Of a stretch of 64,000 nt of DNA, positions 42,536 to 51,482 are shown piece by piece (position 1 is the stretch's first letter; each line of letters opens with the position of its first letter). The stretch is from Streptomyces sp. 378 (GTDB lineage: Bacteria; Actinomycetota; Actinomycetes; Streptomycetales; Streptomycetaceae): the NCBI RefSeq assembly GCF_030124145.1, contig NZ_JASKMS010000014.1, positions 1 to 64,000 on the forward strand. Direction: 5' to 3'. The notes under the pieces are model-generated. The model was not told where the DNA came from and ran no database searches. It saw nothing but the letters and a program-made list of their open reading frames with translations. The position numbers and the translations under genes were made by a program.

Positions 42536-43327
42536 ATGTTCGGGCTCAACGCTGCCAGGAAGGCCGCCGCCGTCGCCGCGGCGACCGCCGCCGCCGCCAC
42601 GACCGCGCTGCTCGCCGCCCCCACGGCCGTCGCCGCGCCCCAGCCGATCGTCGGCGGCACCACGACCACGACGTCCGCGTACCCGTTCGTCATGCAGATC
42701 ACGGACGCCTCGCAGAACCAGTTCTGCGGCGGCACCCTGGTCTCGCCCACCAAGGTCGTCACCGCCGCGCACTGCATGGTCGGCGAGACCACCAGCAGTG
42801 TGCGCGTCGTCGGTGGCCGCACCTACCTCAACGGCACCAACGGCACGGTCAGCAGAGTCAGCAAGATATGGATCCACCCGAGCTACACCGACGTCTCCAA
42901 CGGCGACGACGTGGCCGTGCTGACGCTGTCGACGTCGATGCCGTACACCCCGGCGAAGTACGTCTCCTCCTCCCAGACCTCGGTGTACGCGGCCGGCACC
43001 ACCGCCCGCATCCTCGGCTGGGGCGACACCTCCGAGAACGGCAGCGCCTCCAACCAGCTGCGCACCGCGACCGTACCGACCGTGTCCGACTCCGGTTGCG
43101 CGAGCTCCTACGGCTCCGACTTCGTCAAGAGCGACATGGTGTGCGCCGGGAAGACCTCCGGCGGCGTGGACACCTGCCAGGGCGACAGCGGCGGCCCCCT
43201 GCTCGTCGGGGGCGTCCTGGCAGGCATCACGTCCTGGGGCGAAGGCTGCGCCCAGGCCGGTTACCCGGGTGTGTACACCCGGCTGACCACCTTCTCCAAC
43301 CTGGTCACGACGCAGGTCAACTCGTGA
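42536..43327 (+). CDS. Secreted trypsin-like serine protease
   Basis: A 263-residue preproprotein. The alanine-rich signal peptide (about residues 1-34) ends near AVAAPQP, and the mature chain starts IVGG. The catalytic triad is visible in TAAHC, DDVAVL and GDSGGP. The Asp six residues before the active Ser (VDTCQGDSGGP) is the S1 aspartate of true trypsins, so cleavage after Lys/Arg is expected. Six cysteines fit three disulfides. AAGGAGA precedes the ATG. It resembles Streptomyces trypsin SprT, which in other species is developmentally controlled. Confidence 0.94.
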   Translation: MFGLNAARKAAAVAAATAAAATTALLAAPTAVAAPQPIVGGTTTTTSAYPFVMQITDASQNQFCGGTLVSPTKVVTAAHCMVGETTSSVRVVGGRTYLNGTNGTVSRVSKIWIHPSYTDVSNGDDVAVLTLSTSMPYTPAKYVSSSQTSVYAAGTTARILGWGDTSENGSASNQLRTATVPTVSDSGCASSYGSDFVKSDMVCAGKTSGGVDTCQGDSGGPLLVGGVLAGITSWGEGCAQAGYPGVYTRLTTFSNLVTTQVNS

Positions 43328-43366
43328 CCCGTCGCTAACTCCTGAGCACCCCTCAGGTGAATGACC

Positions 43367-43409
43367 AGGGGGCGTTGCGGGCCTCCACGAGCGGCCCGCA
43401 GCGCCCCCT
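43367..43409. terminator. Bidirectional hairpin terminator
   Basis: AGGGGGCGTTGCGGGCC and GGCCCGCAGCGCCCCCT form a 17-bp stem with one G-T pair and a 9-nt loop between the convergent trypsin and AlkZ-like genes. Confidence 0.8.
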
Positions 43410-43438
43410 CTCCATGTCTGCGGCGGGGCGCGGGGGTT

Positions 43439-44554
43439 TCAGGTCCGTACGACGCCGAACCGGATGTCGTACGACGCCCGCGGGTGCATGACCCGCAGCA
43501 TCCGCTCGCCCTCGGCGGTGACCTCCTCCCGCTGGCCCCGGGTGAGGCGTCCGAAGGGCTCGATCACCAGCGCGTCCTCCTCCAGCCGCCACAACCCCGC
43601 CAGGAAGCCGTCGACCAGGAGCGTGCGGTAGGCCAGGTTTCCCTTCCACGAGCGGCCCCGGTATGCGGGCGGGACGACGCGGGTGCGGTCGGCGTGCGAG
43701 AGCAGCAGATTGTCGAACTCGGGGAGGAAGCGCGGCGGCGCGGGCGTGTCCGGGCCGGGGCGGGGGGCGTCCGGAAGGTCGAAGAGTTCGACGCCGCTCT
43801 CGTCCCGGAAGGTCACCAGATGGGGACGCAGGCGTTCGAAGGCGTCGCGCAGCCGGGTCATTCCGGCCCAGGTCTGCATGTCCTTCACGGAGGCCGGGCC
43901 GAACGCGGCGAGGTAGCGCAGGACGACCGCGTCGGGCGTGGGGGCCGGTTCGGCGGGCCGCCCCAGCCAGTGCTCGGCGGTGGTGAGACTGACCTGCCCG
44001 CTCCGCTCCCACAGACCGCGAGGGGTGACCTGCACGAGCGGGAGCCGGCAGCGGGCGGCGACCGCCAGGGCCTGTGGATCGGCGTCGGGCCATTCCCGCA
44101 GCAGGGCTTCACGCAGCTGCTTCATGGTGCGGGGCTCGGCCTCGACCAGGTCGCGGGCGAGCCCGGCGAGCCGGTCGAGATCGACTCCGGCGAGTCCGGC
44201 ACGGAAGGTGACCAGCTCCCGGTCCCGGGCGGGCTGCGCCAGGGGCCGCAGGGTGAGGCAGTCGTCCGCGGTGTGGGTGTGGATGGTGGAGCGCATCGTG
44301 ACGATCCGGACGACCTCGCGGTCCGCCATCGGCCGGGACAACGCCTCGGGGGTGAACCCGTCGAGCCGGGCGGCAAGCGCGTAGTAGGGCGGCTTGACGT
44401 TCTGCGCCTGGAGCCCGAGCAGATGCTCGACGGCCGCCGTGACGGAGAGCGGGGCGGGGCGCAGGAGCAGCTGCCGGCCGAGGGTCGCGCGGTTGAGGGC
44501 ATGCGTGCCGAGCAGGGGTGCCGTGCCGGTGACGCTCCGCTTGGTGTTCGTCAT
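43439..44554 (-). CDS. AlkZ-like winged-helix DNA glycosylase family protein
   Basis: A 371-residue HTH_42 family protein. The motif EHLLGLQAQNVKPPYYALAA contains QAQ, matching the catalytic Q-phi-Q pair of AlkZ-type glycosylases that open interstrand crosslinks. FLPEFDNLLLSHADRTRVVP and RTLLVDGFLAGLW are typical C-terminal blocks. The ATG is preceded by TACCGT 7 nt upstream and no ribosome site. In Streptomyces, AlkZ paralogues occur in antibiotic clusters and as stand-alone repair genes; no alkylating-product cluster is seen here, so a housekeeping or unassigned role is likely. Confidence 0.82.
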   Translation of the reverse strand: MTNTKRSVTGTAPLLGTHALNRATLGRQLLLRPAPLSVTAAVEHLLGLQAQNVKPPYYALAARLDGFTPEALSRPMADREVVRIVTMRSTIHTHTADDCLTLRPLAQPARDRELVTFRAGLAGVDLDRLAGLARDLVEAEPRTMKQLREALLREWPDADPQALAVAARCRLPLVQVTPRGLWERSGQVSLTTAEHWLGRPAEPAPTPDAVVLRYLAAFGPASVKDMQTWAGMTRLRDAFERLRPHLVTFRDESGVELFDLPDAPRPGPDTPAPPRFLPEFDNLLLSHADRTRVVPPAYRGRSWKGNLAYRTLLVDGFLAGLWRLEEDALVIEPFGRLTRGQREEVTAEGERMLRVMHPRASYDIRFGVVRT

Positions 44555-44721
44555 GAAAGGCACGGTAGTGGGGCTTGCGGACAGGTTCTGGCCGCGACGT
44601 ACCGGCGACCCGCCCGCCCCGCCGGGGAGCACCGGCCCGCGGCATCCGTCCTGATGGGCGCGGTCCGCACCGGCCTGTGCATCGTCTTCACGCGGCGGGA
44701 CGGGCTCTGCTCGCGAGGTGA

Positions 44722-44928
44722 TCAGCCGCGGATCAGCCCCCGCTCCCCCGCCCGGACCCCGGCCTGGAAGCGGGAGTCCGCGTCCAGGCCGTCGAGCAGC
44801 TCCGCCACCCGGCGCCGCTAGGTGCGCAGCGGCATGCCCAGGTCCCGGGCGGCGGCCTCGTCGGTGGCGCCGGAGCCGAGGGCGCGCAGGACCCCGGCGG
44901 TCCGGTCGTCGAGGCGGGACCGGCTCTC
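44722..44928 (-). pseudogene. LuxR-type HTH remnant with internal stop
   Basis: On the minus strand the end of a LuxR-type regulator can be read: RLDDRTAGVLRALGSGATDE, then AARDLGMPLRT, a TAG stop at 44820-44818, then in the same frame RRRVAELLDGLDADSRFQAG to a natural stop at 44722. The TAG sits where tyrosine (RTYRRRVA) is usual, so a single base change explains it. Everything upstream of the HTH is missing; the remnant abuts the fragment starting at 44935. Confidence 0.75.
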
Positions 44929-44934
44929 CGCTCC

Positions 44935-45126
44935 AGCGGTCTGGACTGGACGCCGGTCTACCCGACCATGCTGACCGAGGACGCCGCCCGGGGTGGCTAC
45001 TCCGTCGGCGGGCGTCTGCCGATGAGGGGCAATCCGAAGATCAGCCGCGCGGACGTCGCCGACTTCCTGCACAGGGCGGCCCACAGCACCGAGTGGAGCC
45101 GGCGCGACGCCGTCATCACGGACTGA
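44935..45126 (+). pseudogene. C-terminal remnant of a NAD(P)-binding SDR/NmrA-type protein
   Basis: A 63-residue reading frame begins SGLDWTPVYPTMLTED and ends KISRADVADFLHRAAHSTEW plus a short tail. This is the typical C-terminal third of NAD(P)H-binding atypical SDR proteins. There is no start codon context and no Rossmann half. The 5' side joins the LuxR remnant at about 44930, so one deletion probably removed the facing halves of both genes. Confidence 0.72.
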
Positions 45127-45258
45127 CCGCCGGGCGGGTTGTTAGGTCCGCCGCGCCACCGGGTACTCGGCGGTGCGTTCACGGCACCCGCACCACAGGC
45201 TCCACTCGGGAGATCCGATGCTCCGACTTCCGCCCCGACCAGAACGCGCCGCCCCTCC

Positions 45259-45861
45259 ATGAGTGACAGCACCGGACGGACGGTGGAGGGCAGGGAACGA
45301 GGCGCGGACCCGACGCGGTCGGCTCTGATCATGATCGACATGATCAACACCTACGACCACGAGGACGCCGAGTTCCTCGTGCCGTCCGTCGAGAAGGTCC
45401 TCCCCGTCCTGACCGAGCTGCTCGGCCGGGCCCGCGAGGCGGACGTTCCCGTGATCTACGTGAACGACAACTTCGGGCTGTGGCGCTCGCACCAGGGGGA
45501 GCTGCTGGAGGCGGCCCTGTCCCAGCCGAACGCCCATCTGATCGAGCCGATCCGGCCCGACGACCAGTCGCTCTTCGTCGTGAAGGCCCGCCACTCGGCC
45601 TTCTTCGAGACGCCCCTGTCGTACCTCCTGTCGAGCCTGAACGTCGGGCACGTGGTCCTGACCGGGCAGGTCACCGAGCAGTGCGTCCTCTATTCCGCCC
45701 TGGACGCGCACATCCGGCATCTGCAGGTGACGGTGCCGAAGGACGCCGTCGCCTCCATCCACCCCCATCTGGCCGACGCGGCGCTGGAGATGATGGAGCG
45801 CAACATGGGCGCCCGGATCATCACGGCGAAGGAGATCGACTTCGCGCCCCGCACCCCGTGA
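45259..45861 (+). CDS. Isochorismatase-like cysteine hydrolase
   Basis: A 200-residue alpha/beta hydrolase of the isochorismatase superfamily. The triad is visible as Asp in ALIMIDMINTY, Lys in FVVKARHSAFFET and Cys in GQVTEQCVLYSA. Enzymes with the Cys act on amides (nicotinamide, ureides) rather than isochorismate. A ureide substrate would fit a purine-degrading strain, but this is speculation. The start ATG follows GCGCCGCCCCTCC without a clear ribosome site. Confidence 0.87.
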   Translation: MSDSTGRTVEGRERGADPTRSALIMIDMINTYDHEDAEFLVPSVEKVLPVLTELLGRAREADVPVIYVNDNFGLWRSHQGELLEAALSQPNAHLIEPIRPDDQSLFVVKARHSAFFETPLSYLLSSLNVGHVVLTGQVTEQCVLYSALDAHIRHLQVTVPKDAVASIHPHLADAALEMMERNMGARIITAKEIDFAPRTP

Positions 45862-46001
45862 GAACGCCGGGCCGGAACGTCGCCCCTGACCGGTACGTCC
45901 GGCCGCCGGTTCCGGCCGCCGGCGCGGGGCCCGCCTTACGGAGTCATGACGTACGGCCCCGCTCCCGGGTGGTGGCGGCGGTGTGCGCCTAGCGTGCCCG
46001 T

Positions 46002-47018
46002 ATGCGTGTACTGGTCACCGGCGGTGCCGGGTTCATCGGGTCCCATGTGGTCGCCACCCTGCGGGAGCGGGGGCACGAGGCGATCGTCTTCGACGTGCGA
46101 GAGGATTCCGCGGCCGACGTGCGCGACCCCGCGGCCGTGGGCCGTGCCCTGGCCGGTGTGGACGCCGTGTGCCACCAGGCGGCGATGGTCGGGCTCGGCA
46201 ACGGGGTCGCCGACGCGGCGGACTACGTCTCGCACAACGACCTGGGGACGGCCGTGCTGCTCGCGGCCATGGCGGACGCGGGTGTACCACGCCTCGTGCT
46301 CGCCGGGTCGATGGTGGTCTACGGGGAGGGGCGGTACGCGTGCGCGCGGCACGGAGCGGTGCGGCCCGGTCCGCGGGCGGTGGCCGATCTCGACGCGGGC
46401 CGGTTCGAACCCGCGTGCCCGGTGTGCGGGGAGGACCTCGTCCCCGGGCTGGTCCGCGAGGACGCCCCGGCCGATCCGCGGAACGTGTACGCCTCGACCA
46501 AGCTCGCCCAGGAGCACCTGGCCGCCGCCTGGGCCCGCTGTACCGGCGGGTCGGCGGTGTCCCTGCGCTACCACAACGTGTACGGGCCCGGCATGCCCCG
46601 GGACACCCCCTACGCCGGGGTCGCCTCCTTCTTCCGTTCGGCGCTCGCCCGGGGCGAGGCCCCGCGGGTGTTCGAGGACGGGCGGCAGCGCAGGGACTTC
46701 GTGCACGTCCGGGACGTGGCGGCGGCGAACGCCGTGGCGCTGGAGGCGCGGAGCGCCCCGGGTGTACTCACCGCCTACAACACCGGCAGCGGTGTGCCGC
46801 ACACCGTCGGCGACATGGCGCGGGCGCTGGCCGCCGCGTACGGCGGGCCCGAGCCGGTCGTCACGGGTGAGTACCGGCTCGGGGACGTACGCCACATCAC
46901 GGCGGACTCGTCGCGGCTTCGGGACGAGCTGGGCTGGAAGCCGGAGGACGGGTTCGAGGAGGGGATGCGGGAATTCGCCCGGGCCGGGATGCGCGGCGCC
47001 CGGGGCCTGTCGTTCTGA
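46002..47018 (+). CDS. NAD-dependent epimerase/dehydratase with zinc-ribbon insert
   Basis: A 338-residue extended SDR. VTGGAGFIGSHV is the NAD-binding loop and VYASTK the catalytic YxxxK. Between residues about 110 and 150 there is an insert CARHGAVRP ... CPVCGEDL with the pattern C-x2-H ... C-x2-C, suggesting a bound zinc. LRYHNVYGPG and RRDFVHVRDVA are sugar-nucleotide epimerase blocks. TAGCGT lies exactly 6 nt before the ATG, so the mRNA is probably leaderless. It heads a set of glycosyl-transfer genes, implying a sugar-nucleotide substrate. Confidence 0.87.
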   Translation: MRVLVTGGAGFIGSHVVATLRERGHEAIVFDVREDSAADVRDPAAVGRALAGVDAVCHQAAMVGLGNGVADAADYVSHNDLGTAVLLAAMADAGVPRLVLAGSMVVYGEGRYACARHGAVRPGPRAVADLDAGRFEPACPVCGEDLVPGLVREDAPADPRNVYASTKLAQEHLAAAWARCTGGSAVSLRYHNVYGPGMPRDTPYAGVASFFRSALARGEAPRVFEDGRQRRDFVHVRDVAAANAVALEARSAPGVLTAYNTGSGVPHTVGDMARALAAAYGGPEPVVTGEYRLGDVRHITADSSRLRDELGWKPEDGFEEGMREFARAGMRGARGLSF

Positions 47019-47077
47019 TCGGACCGGCGGTGAGGCCCGGCTTCTGTCACGCCCCGCGACGCCGGGACGATGCGGAC

Positions 47078-47106
47078 GGCAGGCCCCTGGACGGGCGGGG
47101 CCTGCC
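47078..47106. terminator. Bidirectional hairpin terminator
   Basis: GGCAGGCCCC and GGGGCCTGCC form a perfect 10-bp stem with a 9-nt loop between the convergent epimerase and sensor kinase genes. Confidence 0.75.
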
Positions 47107-47110
47107 GGGT

Positions 47111-48223
47111 TCAGGACGCGGCCGTGGGGAGGACCACCTCGAAGCGGCAGCCCCCGGGGATGTTGCGTACGCCGGCCCGGCCCTGGTGGGCCTCGACGAT
47201 GCCGCGGACGATGGCGAGGCCGAGGCCCGCTCCCGCCGGGGGCGTCCGGGCGTGCGTGCCGCGCCAGCCGGTGTCGAAGACCCTCGGCAGGTCCTCCTCG
47301 GGAATTCCCCCGCAGCCGTCGGTCACGGACAGGACGACGCCCTCGGGAGAACGCTCGGCGGTGATCGCGACCGTGCCGTCGGCCGGTGTCCGGCGGATGG
47401 CGTTGACCAGCAGATTGCCCAGCACGCGGCTCATCTCCTTGCCGTCCACCTCCACCGGCACCGGTTCGATACGGCCGCCCACCAGCCGTACCCCGTGCTC
47501 GCGGGCGAGGGGGTCGGCGCCCGCGAGGGCGTCGCCGACCAGGTCGTACAGGGACATCCGGGTGGGGGTCAGTGCCAGGGCGCCGGCGTGGATGCGGGAG
47601 AGTTCGAAGAGGTCGCCGACCATGTCGTTGAGGCGTTCGACCTCGGTCCGCATCTGCTTGAGGTAGCGGGCCGGGTCGGCGGCGACGCCGTCCTCCAGGG
47701 CCTCCGACATGGCCCGCAGACCGGCCAGCGGGGTGCGCAGGTCGTGCGAGATCCAGGCGACGAGTTCACGGCGGGAGGTCTCCAGGGCGCGCTCCCGCTC
47801 CCTGGACTCGGCGAGCCTGGCGCTGGTGACCGCCAGCTCACGGCTCACCGCGGCGAGTTCCGCGGTGGCGGGAGCGTCCGGGGCGGCGAAGTGGCCGCCG
47901 TCGCCGAAGGAGCGCGCGGCCACGGCGAGTTCGCGGCTGCGGGCGACGACCCAGCGGCCCAGCAGCAGCGCGGTGGCCAGCGAGACGACGGCCGCCATGG
48001 CGACGACGGTCGTGACGACGGTCAGGTCGTGCGGCGACAGGAACATCGCCCAGGCCACGGCGAGCGTGCCCGCGAGCATCGCGACGACGCCCACCGCCGC
48101 CACCACCGCGAGCGAGACGGTCAGCGAACGGCGGCGGATCAGACGCAGTACGCCCGCTCCGGCCAGCCCCGTCACGGCGGCACCGGCAAAGGCGTACAGG
48201 GCGATCAGGAGGCTGTCGCGCAC
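47111..48223 (-). CDS. Two-component sensor histidine kinase
   Basis: A 370-residue membrane kinase. Two hydrophobic regions (about residues 5-25 and 35-90) form three to four helices. A HAMP-like linker follows to about residue 150. The phospho-acceptor is His160 in AWISHDLRTPLAGL. The ATP lid has NLLVNAIRRTPADG, DGCGGIPEEDL and GAGLGLAIVRGIVEAHQG. It has almost no extracellular loop, so it may sense the membrane or an intramembrane signal. It starts 2 bp after the response regulator stop. Confidence 0.93.
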   Translation of the reverse strand: MRDSLLIALYAFAGAAVTGLAGAGVLRLIRRRSLTVSLAVVAAVGVVAMLAGTLAVAWAMFLSPHDLTVVTTVVAMAAVVSLATALLLGRWVVARSRELAVAARSFGDGGHFAAPDAPATAELAAVSRELAVTSARLAESRERERALETSRRELVAWISHDLRTPLAGLRAMSEALEDGVAADPARYLKQMRTEVERLNDMVGDLFELSRIHAGALALTPTRMSLYDLVGDALAGADPLAREHGVRLVGGRIEPVPVEVDGKEMSRVLGNLLVNAIRRTPADGTVAITAERSPEGVVLSVTDGCGGIPEEDLPRVFDTGWRGTHARTPPAGAGLGLAIVRGIVEAHQGRAGVRNIPGGCRFEVVLPTAAS

Positions 48224-48225
48224 GG

Positions 48226-48951
<726 letters not shown>

Positions 48952-49073
48952 GTCTTCAGCCTGACACCACGCCCCCGCCGGCGGGCGTCCGGGCACCGCC
49001 CTGGCTTGCGACGTCCGCGTTTCGTAAGGAGCGATGGTCCGGTTTGCCCGATTCGCATTCGTAGGGTGAAACC

Positions 49074-49766
49074 GTGACGACTCCTTCGGACGTCGACGTG
49101 GTGCTGCCCTGCCTGAACGAGGCCGAGGCCCTTCCCTGGGTGCTCGAACGGATTCCGCCGGGCTGGCGCGCGCTCGTCGTCGACAACGGTTCCACGGACG
49201 GCTCGGCCGATGTCGCCCGCGCCCTGGGCGCGACGGTGGTGACCGAGCCGCGCCGCGGCTTCGGCGCGGCCTGCCATGCCGGGCTGACGGCCGCCACCGC
49301 CGACGTGGTGTGCTTCTGCGACTGCGACGCCTCCCTCGACCCGGCGCTCCTGGTCCCCTTCGTGCGCGAGGTACGCGACGGCGCGGCCGACCTGGTGCTC
49401 GGGCGGCGGCGTCCGCAGGGGCGGGGCGCGTGGCCGCCGCACGCCCGGGCCGGCAATCTCGCGCTGGCGCGGATGCTGCGCCGCCGCACCGGGCTGCGCC
49501 TGCACGACCTCGGTCCGCTGCGCGCCGCCCGCCGCGAGCCGCTGCTCGCCCTCGGCCTCAGCGACCGGCGCAGCGGCTATCCGCTCCAGATGGTCGTCCG
49601 TGCGGCCGACGCCGGATGGCGGATCGCCGAGCACGACGTGCCGTATCTGCCGCGGAGCGGTGCCTCGAAGGTGACGGGCACGTGGCGCGGTACCTGGCAG
49701 GCCGTACGGGACATGAGCCGCGTGCTGGCCGAGATGCCCAACCAGCAAGGAGGAACCGTCCGTTGA
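49074..49766 (+). CDS. Family 2 glycosyltransferase
   Basis: A 230-residue GT-A glycosyltransferase. VVLPCLNEAEALPWVLERIP is the nucleotide-sugar binding strand, VVDNGSTDGSADVA the second, and FCDCDASLDP the DxD-type metal site. PLQMVVRAADAGWRIAEHDV is typical of dolichol-phosphate-sugar-like GT2s. There is no membrane segment. TAGGGT lies 6 nt before the GTG. The last codons hold the ribosome site AAGGAGG of the next gene, whose TTG start overlaps the stop (TTGA). Confidence 0.9.
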   Translation: MTTPSDVDVVLPCLNEAEALPWVLERIPPGWRALVVDNGSTDGSADVARALGATVVTEPRRGFGAACHAGLTAATADVVCFCDCDASLDPALLVPFVREVRDGAADLVLGRRRPQGRGAWPPHARAGNLALARMLRRRTGLRLHDLGPLRAARREPLLALGLSDRRSGYPLQMVVRAADAGWRIAEHDVPYLPRSGASKVTGTWRGTWQAVRDMSRVLAEMPNQQGGTVR

Positions 49767-50413
49767 CCACACTCCTCGTGATCGCCAAGGAGCCGCGGCC
49801 GGGCCGGGTCAAGACGCGGCTCACGCCGCCGTTCACGCCCGGGCAGGCCGCCGAACTGGCCGAAGCGGCCCTCGCGGACACGCTGCACGCCGTGGCCGCC
49901 ACGCCGGCCACCCGGCGCGTCCTCGTGCTCGACGGTGCTCCCGGCCCCTGGCTGCCGCCCGGTTTCGACGTCGTGGCGCAGTGCGCGGGCGGTCTGGACG
50001 AGCGGCTGGCCGAGGCCTTCGCGCGCTGCGCCGGCCCGGCCCTGCTCATCGGCATGGACACCCCGCAGGTGACCCCGGAACTGCTCACCGTGGACTTCGC
50101 CGACTGCGACGCCTGGTTCGGACCGGCCGAGGACGGGGGCTTCTGGGCTCTCGGCCTGGCATGTCCGGACCCCGCGCTGCTGCGGGGTGTGCCCATGTCG
50201 GCGCCGGTGACGGGTGCCGTGCAGCGGGCCCGGCTGATCGCCGCGGGCCTGCGGGTACGGGACCTGCCCCGGCTGCGGGACGTCGACACCGCCGCCGACG
50301 CCCACGCGGTCGCCGCGCTGGCCCCGCGGGGGCGGTTCGCGGCGCGGCTGGCCCGGTGTCCGGCCGGGAGGCCCGTGGCCGGGCCGGTCTCGCGTCCGGC
50401 CGATCCCCGATGA
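49763..50413 (+). CDS. DUF2064 / TIGR04282 family glycosyltransferase-like protein
   Basis: A 216-residue protein of the GT-A-like DUF2064 family. LLVIAKEPRPGRVKTRLTPP at the N-terminus and LLIGMDTPQVTPELL plus FGPAEDGGFWALGL are the three family signatures. It starts at TTG with AAGGAGG at the right distance; a TTG start is unusual but is supported by this site and the TTGA overlap. Members in some cyanobacteria are linked to arsenosugar synthesis; no ArsM or radical SAM partner is here, so that name should not be applied. Confidence 0.87.
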   Translation: MTTLLVIAKEPRPGRVKTRLTPPFTPGQAAELAEAALADTLHAVAATPATRRVLVLDGAPGPWLPPGFDVVAQCAGGLDERLAEAFARCAGPALLIGMDTPQVTPELLTVDFADCDAWFGPAEDGGFWALGLACPDPALLRGVPMSAPVTGAVQRARLIAAGLRVRDLPRLRDVDTAADAHAVAALAPRGRFAARLARCPAGRPVAGPVSRPADPR

Positions 50414-51168
50414 GCACCGCACCGGCCGCGGCCCTGGCATGGGCCGCCGCCGACCCCTACGACGCCGCGCTGCGCGCCGGCCGCGGCCCCCTGTTCCTGC
50501 GGCGCACCGACGGCTGGCTGCTGCCGCTGGAGGTGGAGCGCTGGTGCGCCCGGGCCGACCCGGTCGACCGGGACGTGCTGGACCGCTGCGAGGGGACCGT
50601 GCTGGACGTGGGGTGCGGGCCCGGGCGGCTGGTGGCGGAGCTCGCCGCCCGGGGGCGGGTCGCCCTCGGCATCGACGTCAGCGAGGCCGCGGTGGAGCAC
50701 ACCGTGCGGCTGGGGGGCCAGGCGCTGCGCCGGTCGGTCTTCGAGCCGCTGCCCGGCGAGGGCCGCTGGGACACCGTTCTGCTCATGGACGGCAACATCG
50801 GCATCGGAGGTGACCCGCGCGCCCTGCTGGACCGCATCGCCGGGCTGCTGCGCCCAGGGGGGCTGCTGATCGCCGAGACCGCCCTCGCGGACGTCGACGA
50901 GCGCGTGCGCGTCCACCTCACCGATGCCCTGACCCTCGCCGGCGACCCCTTCCCCTGGGCACGGCTCGGCACCCGCGCGCTGCTCCGGCACGCGCGGGGC
51001 TGGGAGCCGGCCGGTCAGTGGACGGCCGGGGCGCGCCGCTTCGCCGCCCTGCGCAGCCGCAGCAGCCGCAGCGCCAGCAGCAGCGCCGAAGCGCCGAAGA
51101 GGACCGCGGTGATCAGCAGCCAGCGTGCGAGGAACACGTCGGCGGGCAGGCCGGTGGCGGACCGGTAG
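50410..51168 (+). CDS. Class I SAM-dependent methyltransferase
   Basis: A 252-residue methyltransferase. VLDVGCGPGRLVAELAARGR is SAM motif I, LGIDVSEAAV motif II, WDTVLLMDGNIGIGGDP motif IV and LLRPGGLLIAET motif V. The ATG overlaps the previous stop (ATGA). The last 50 residues are Ser/Arg-rich and lie wholly in the 154-bp antisense overlap with the next gene, so the natural end may have been displaced by loss of an earlier stop. The acceptor is unknown; its position suggests a sugar or lipid. Confidence 0.87.
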   Translation: MSTAPAAALAWAAADPYDAALRAGRGPLFLRRTDGWLLPLEVERWCARADPVDRDVLDRCEGTVLDVGCGPGRLVAELAARGRVALGIDVSEAAVEHTVRLGGQALRRSVFEPLPGEGRWDTVLLMDGNIGIGGDPRALLDRIAGLLRPGGLLIAETALADVDERVRVHLTDALTLAGDPFPWARLGTRALLRHARGWEPAGQWTAGARRFAALRSRSSRSASSSAEAPKRTAVISSQRARNTSAGRPVADR

Positions 51169-51482
51169 CGCCGCTCCACCATGCCGCTGATCAGCGGGAA
51201 CCACACGAGGAGCAGCAGTCCGGAGAGGGCACACGGTACGCGCACGTACATCGCCCACTCCCGGCGGCGGACCGCGCCCAGTCCCCGCACCATCGCCCGG
51301 TCCGCCGCCGCGTACAGCGGCAGCAGCACGAGGTCGTGGAGCAGCGCCGCGCCCACGACCCACAGCGCCACGCCGAGCCAGTCGCCGGCGAGCAGACGCA
51401 CCCCCGCATAGGCGGCGAGGGCGAACGAGCCGCACAGCAGCAGCAGATGCAGGGGGCTGCCGATGACGAAGCGTCCTCGCAT
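51015..51482 (-). CDS. Four-helix membrane protein of unknown function
   Basis: A 155-residue membrane protein with hydrophobic segments at about residues 10-30, 35-58, 78-98 and 118-140 and positively charged ends. ATG 51482 overlaps the stop of the Moco oxidoreductase gene by one base (TGATG), so the pair is coupled. It probably assists or anchors that enzyme. Its 3' third overlaps the opposite-strand methyltransferase gene. Confidence 0.72.
   Translation of the reverse strand: MRGRFVIGSPLHLLLLCGSFALAAYAGVRLLAGDWLGVALWVVGAALLHDLVLLPLYAAADRAMVRGLGAVRRREWAMYVRVPCALSGLLLLVWFPLISGMVERRYRSATGLPADVFLARWLLITAVLFGASALLLALRLLRLRRAAKRRAPAVH

Noticed and set aside
49763..50413. Arsenosugar biosynthesis enzyme
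   Set aside because: The family name would suggest it, but no ArsM, ArsS or other arsenic gene is present, so only the DUF2064 family is claimed.
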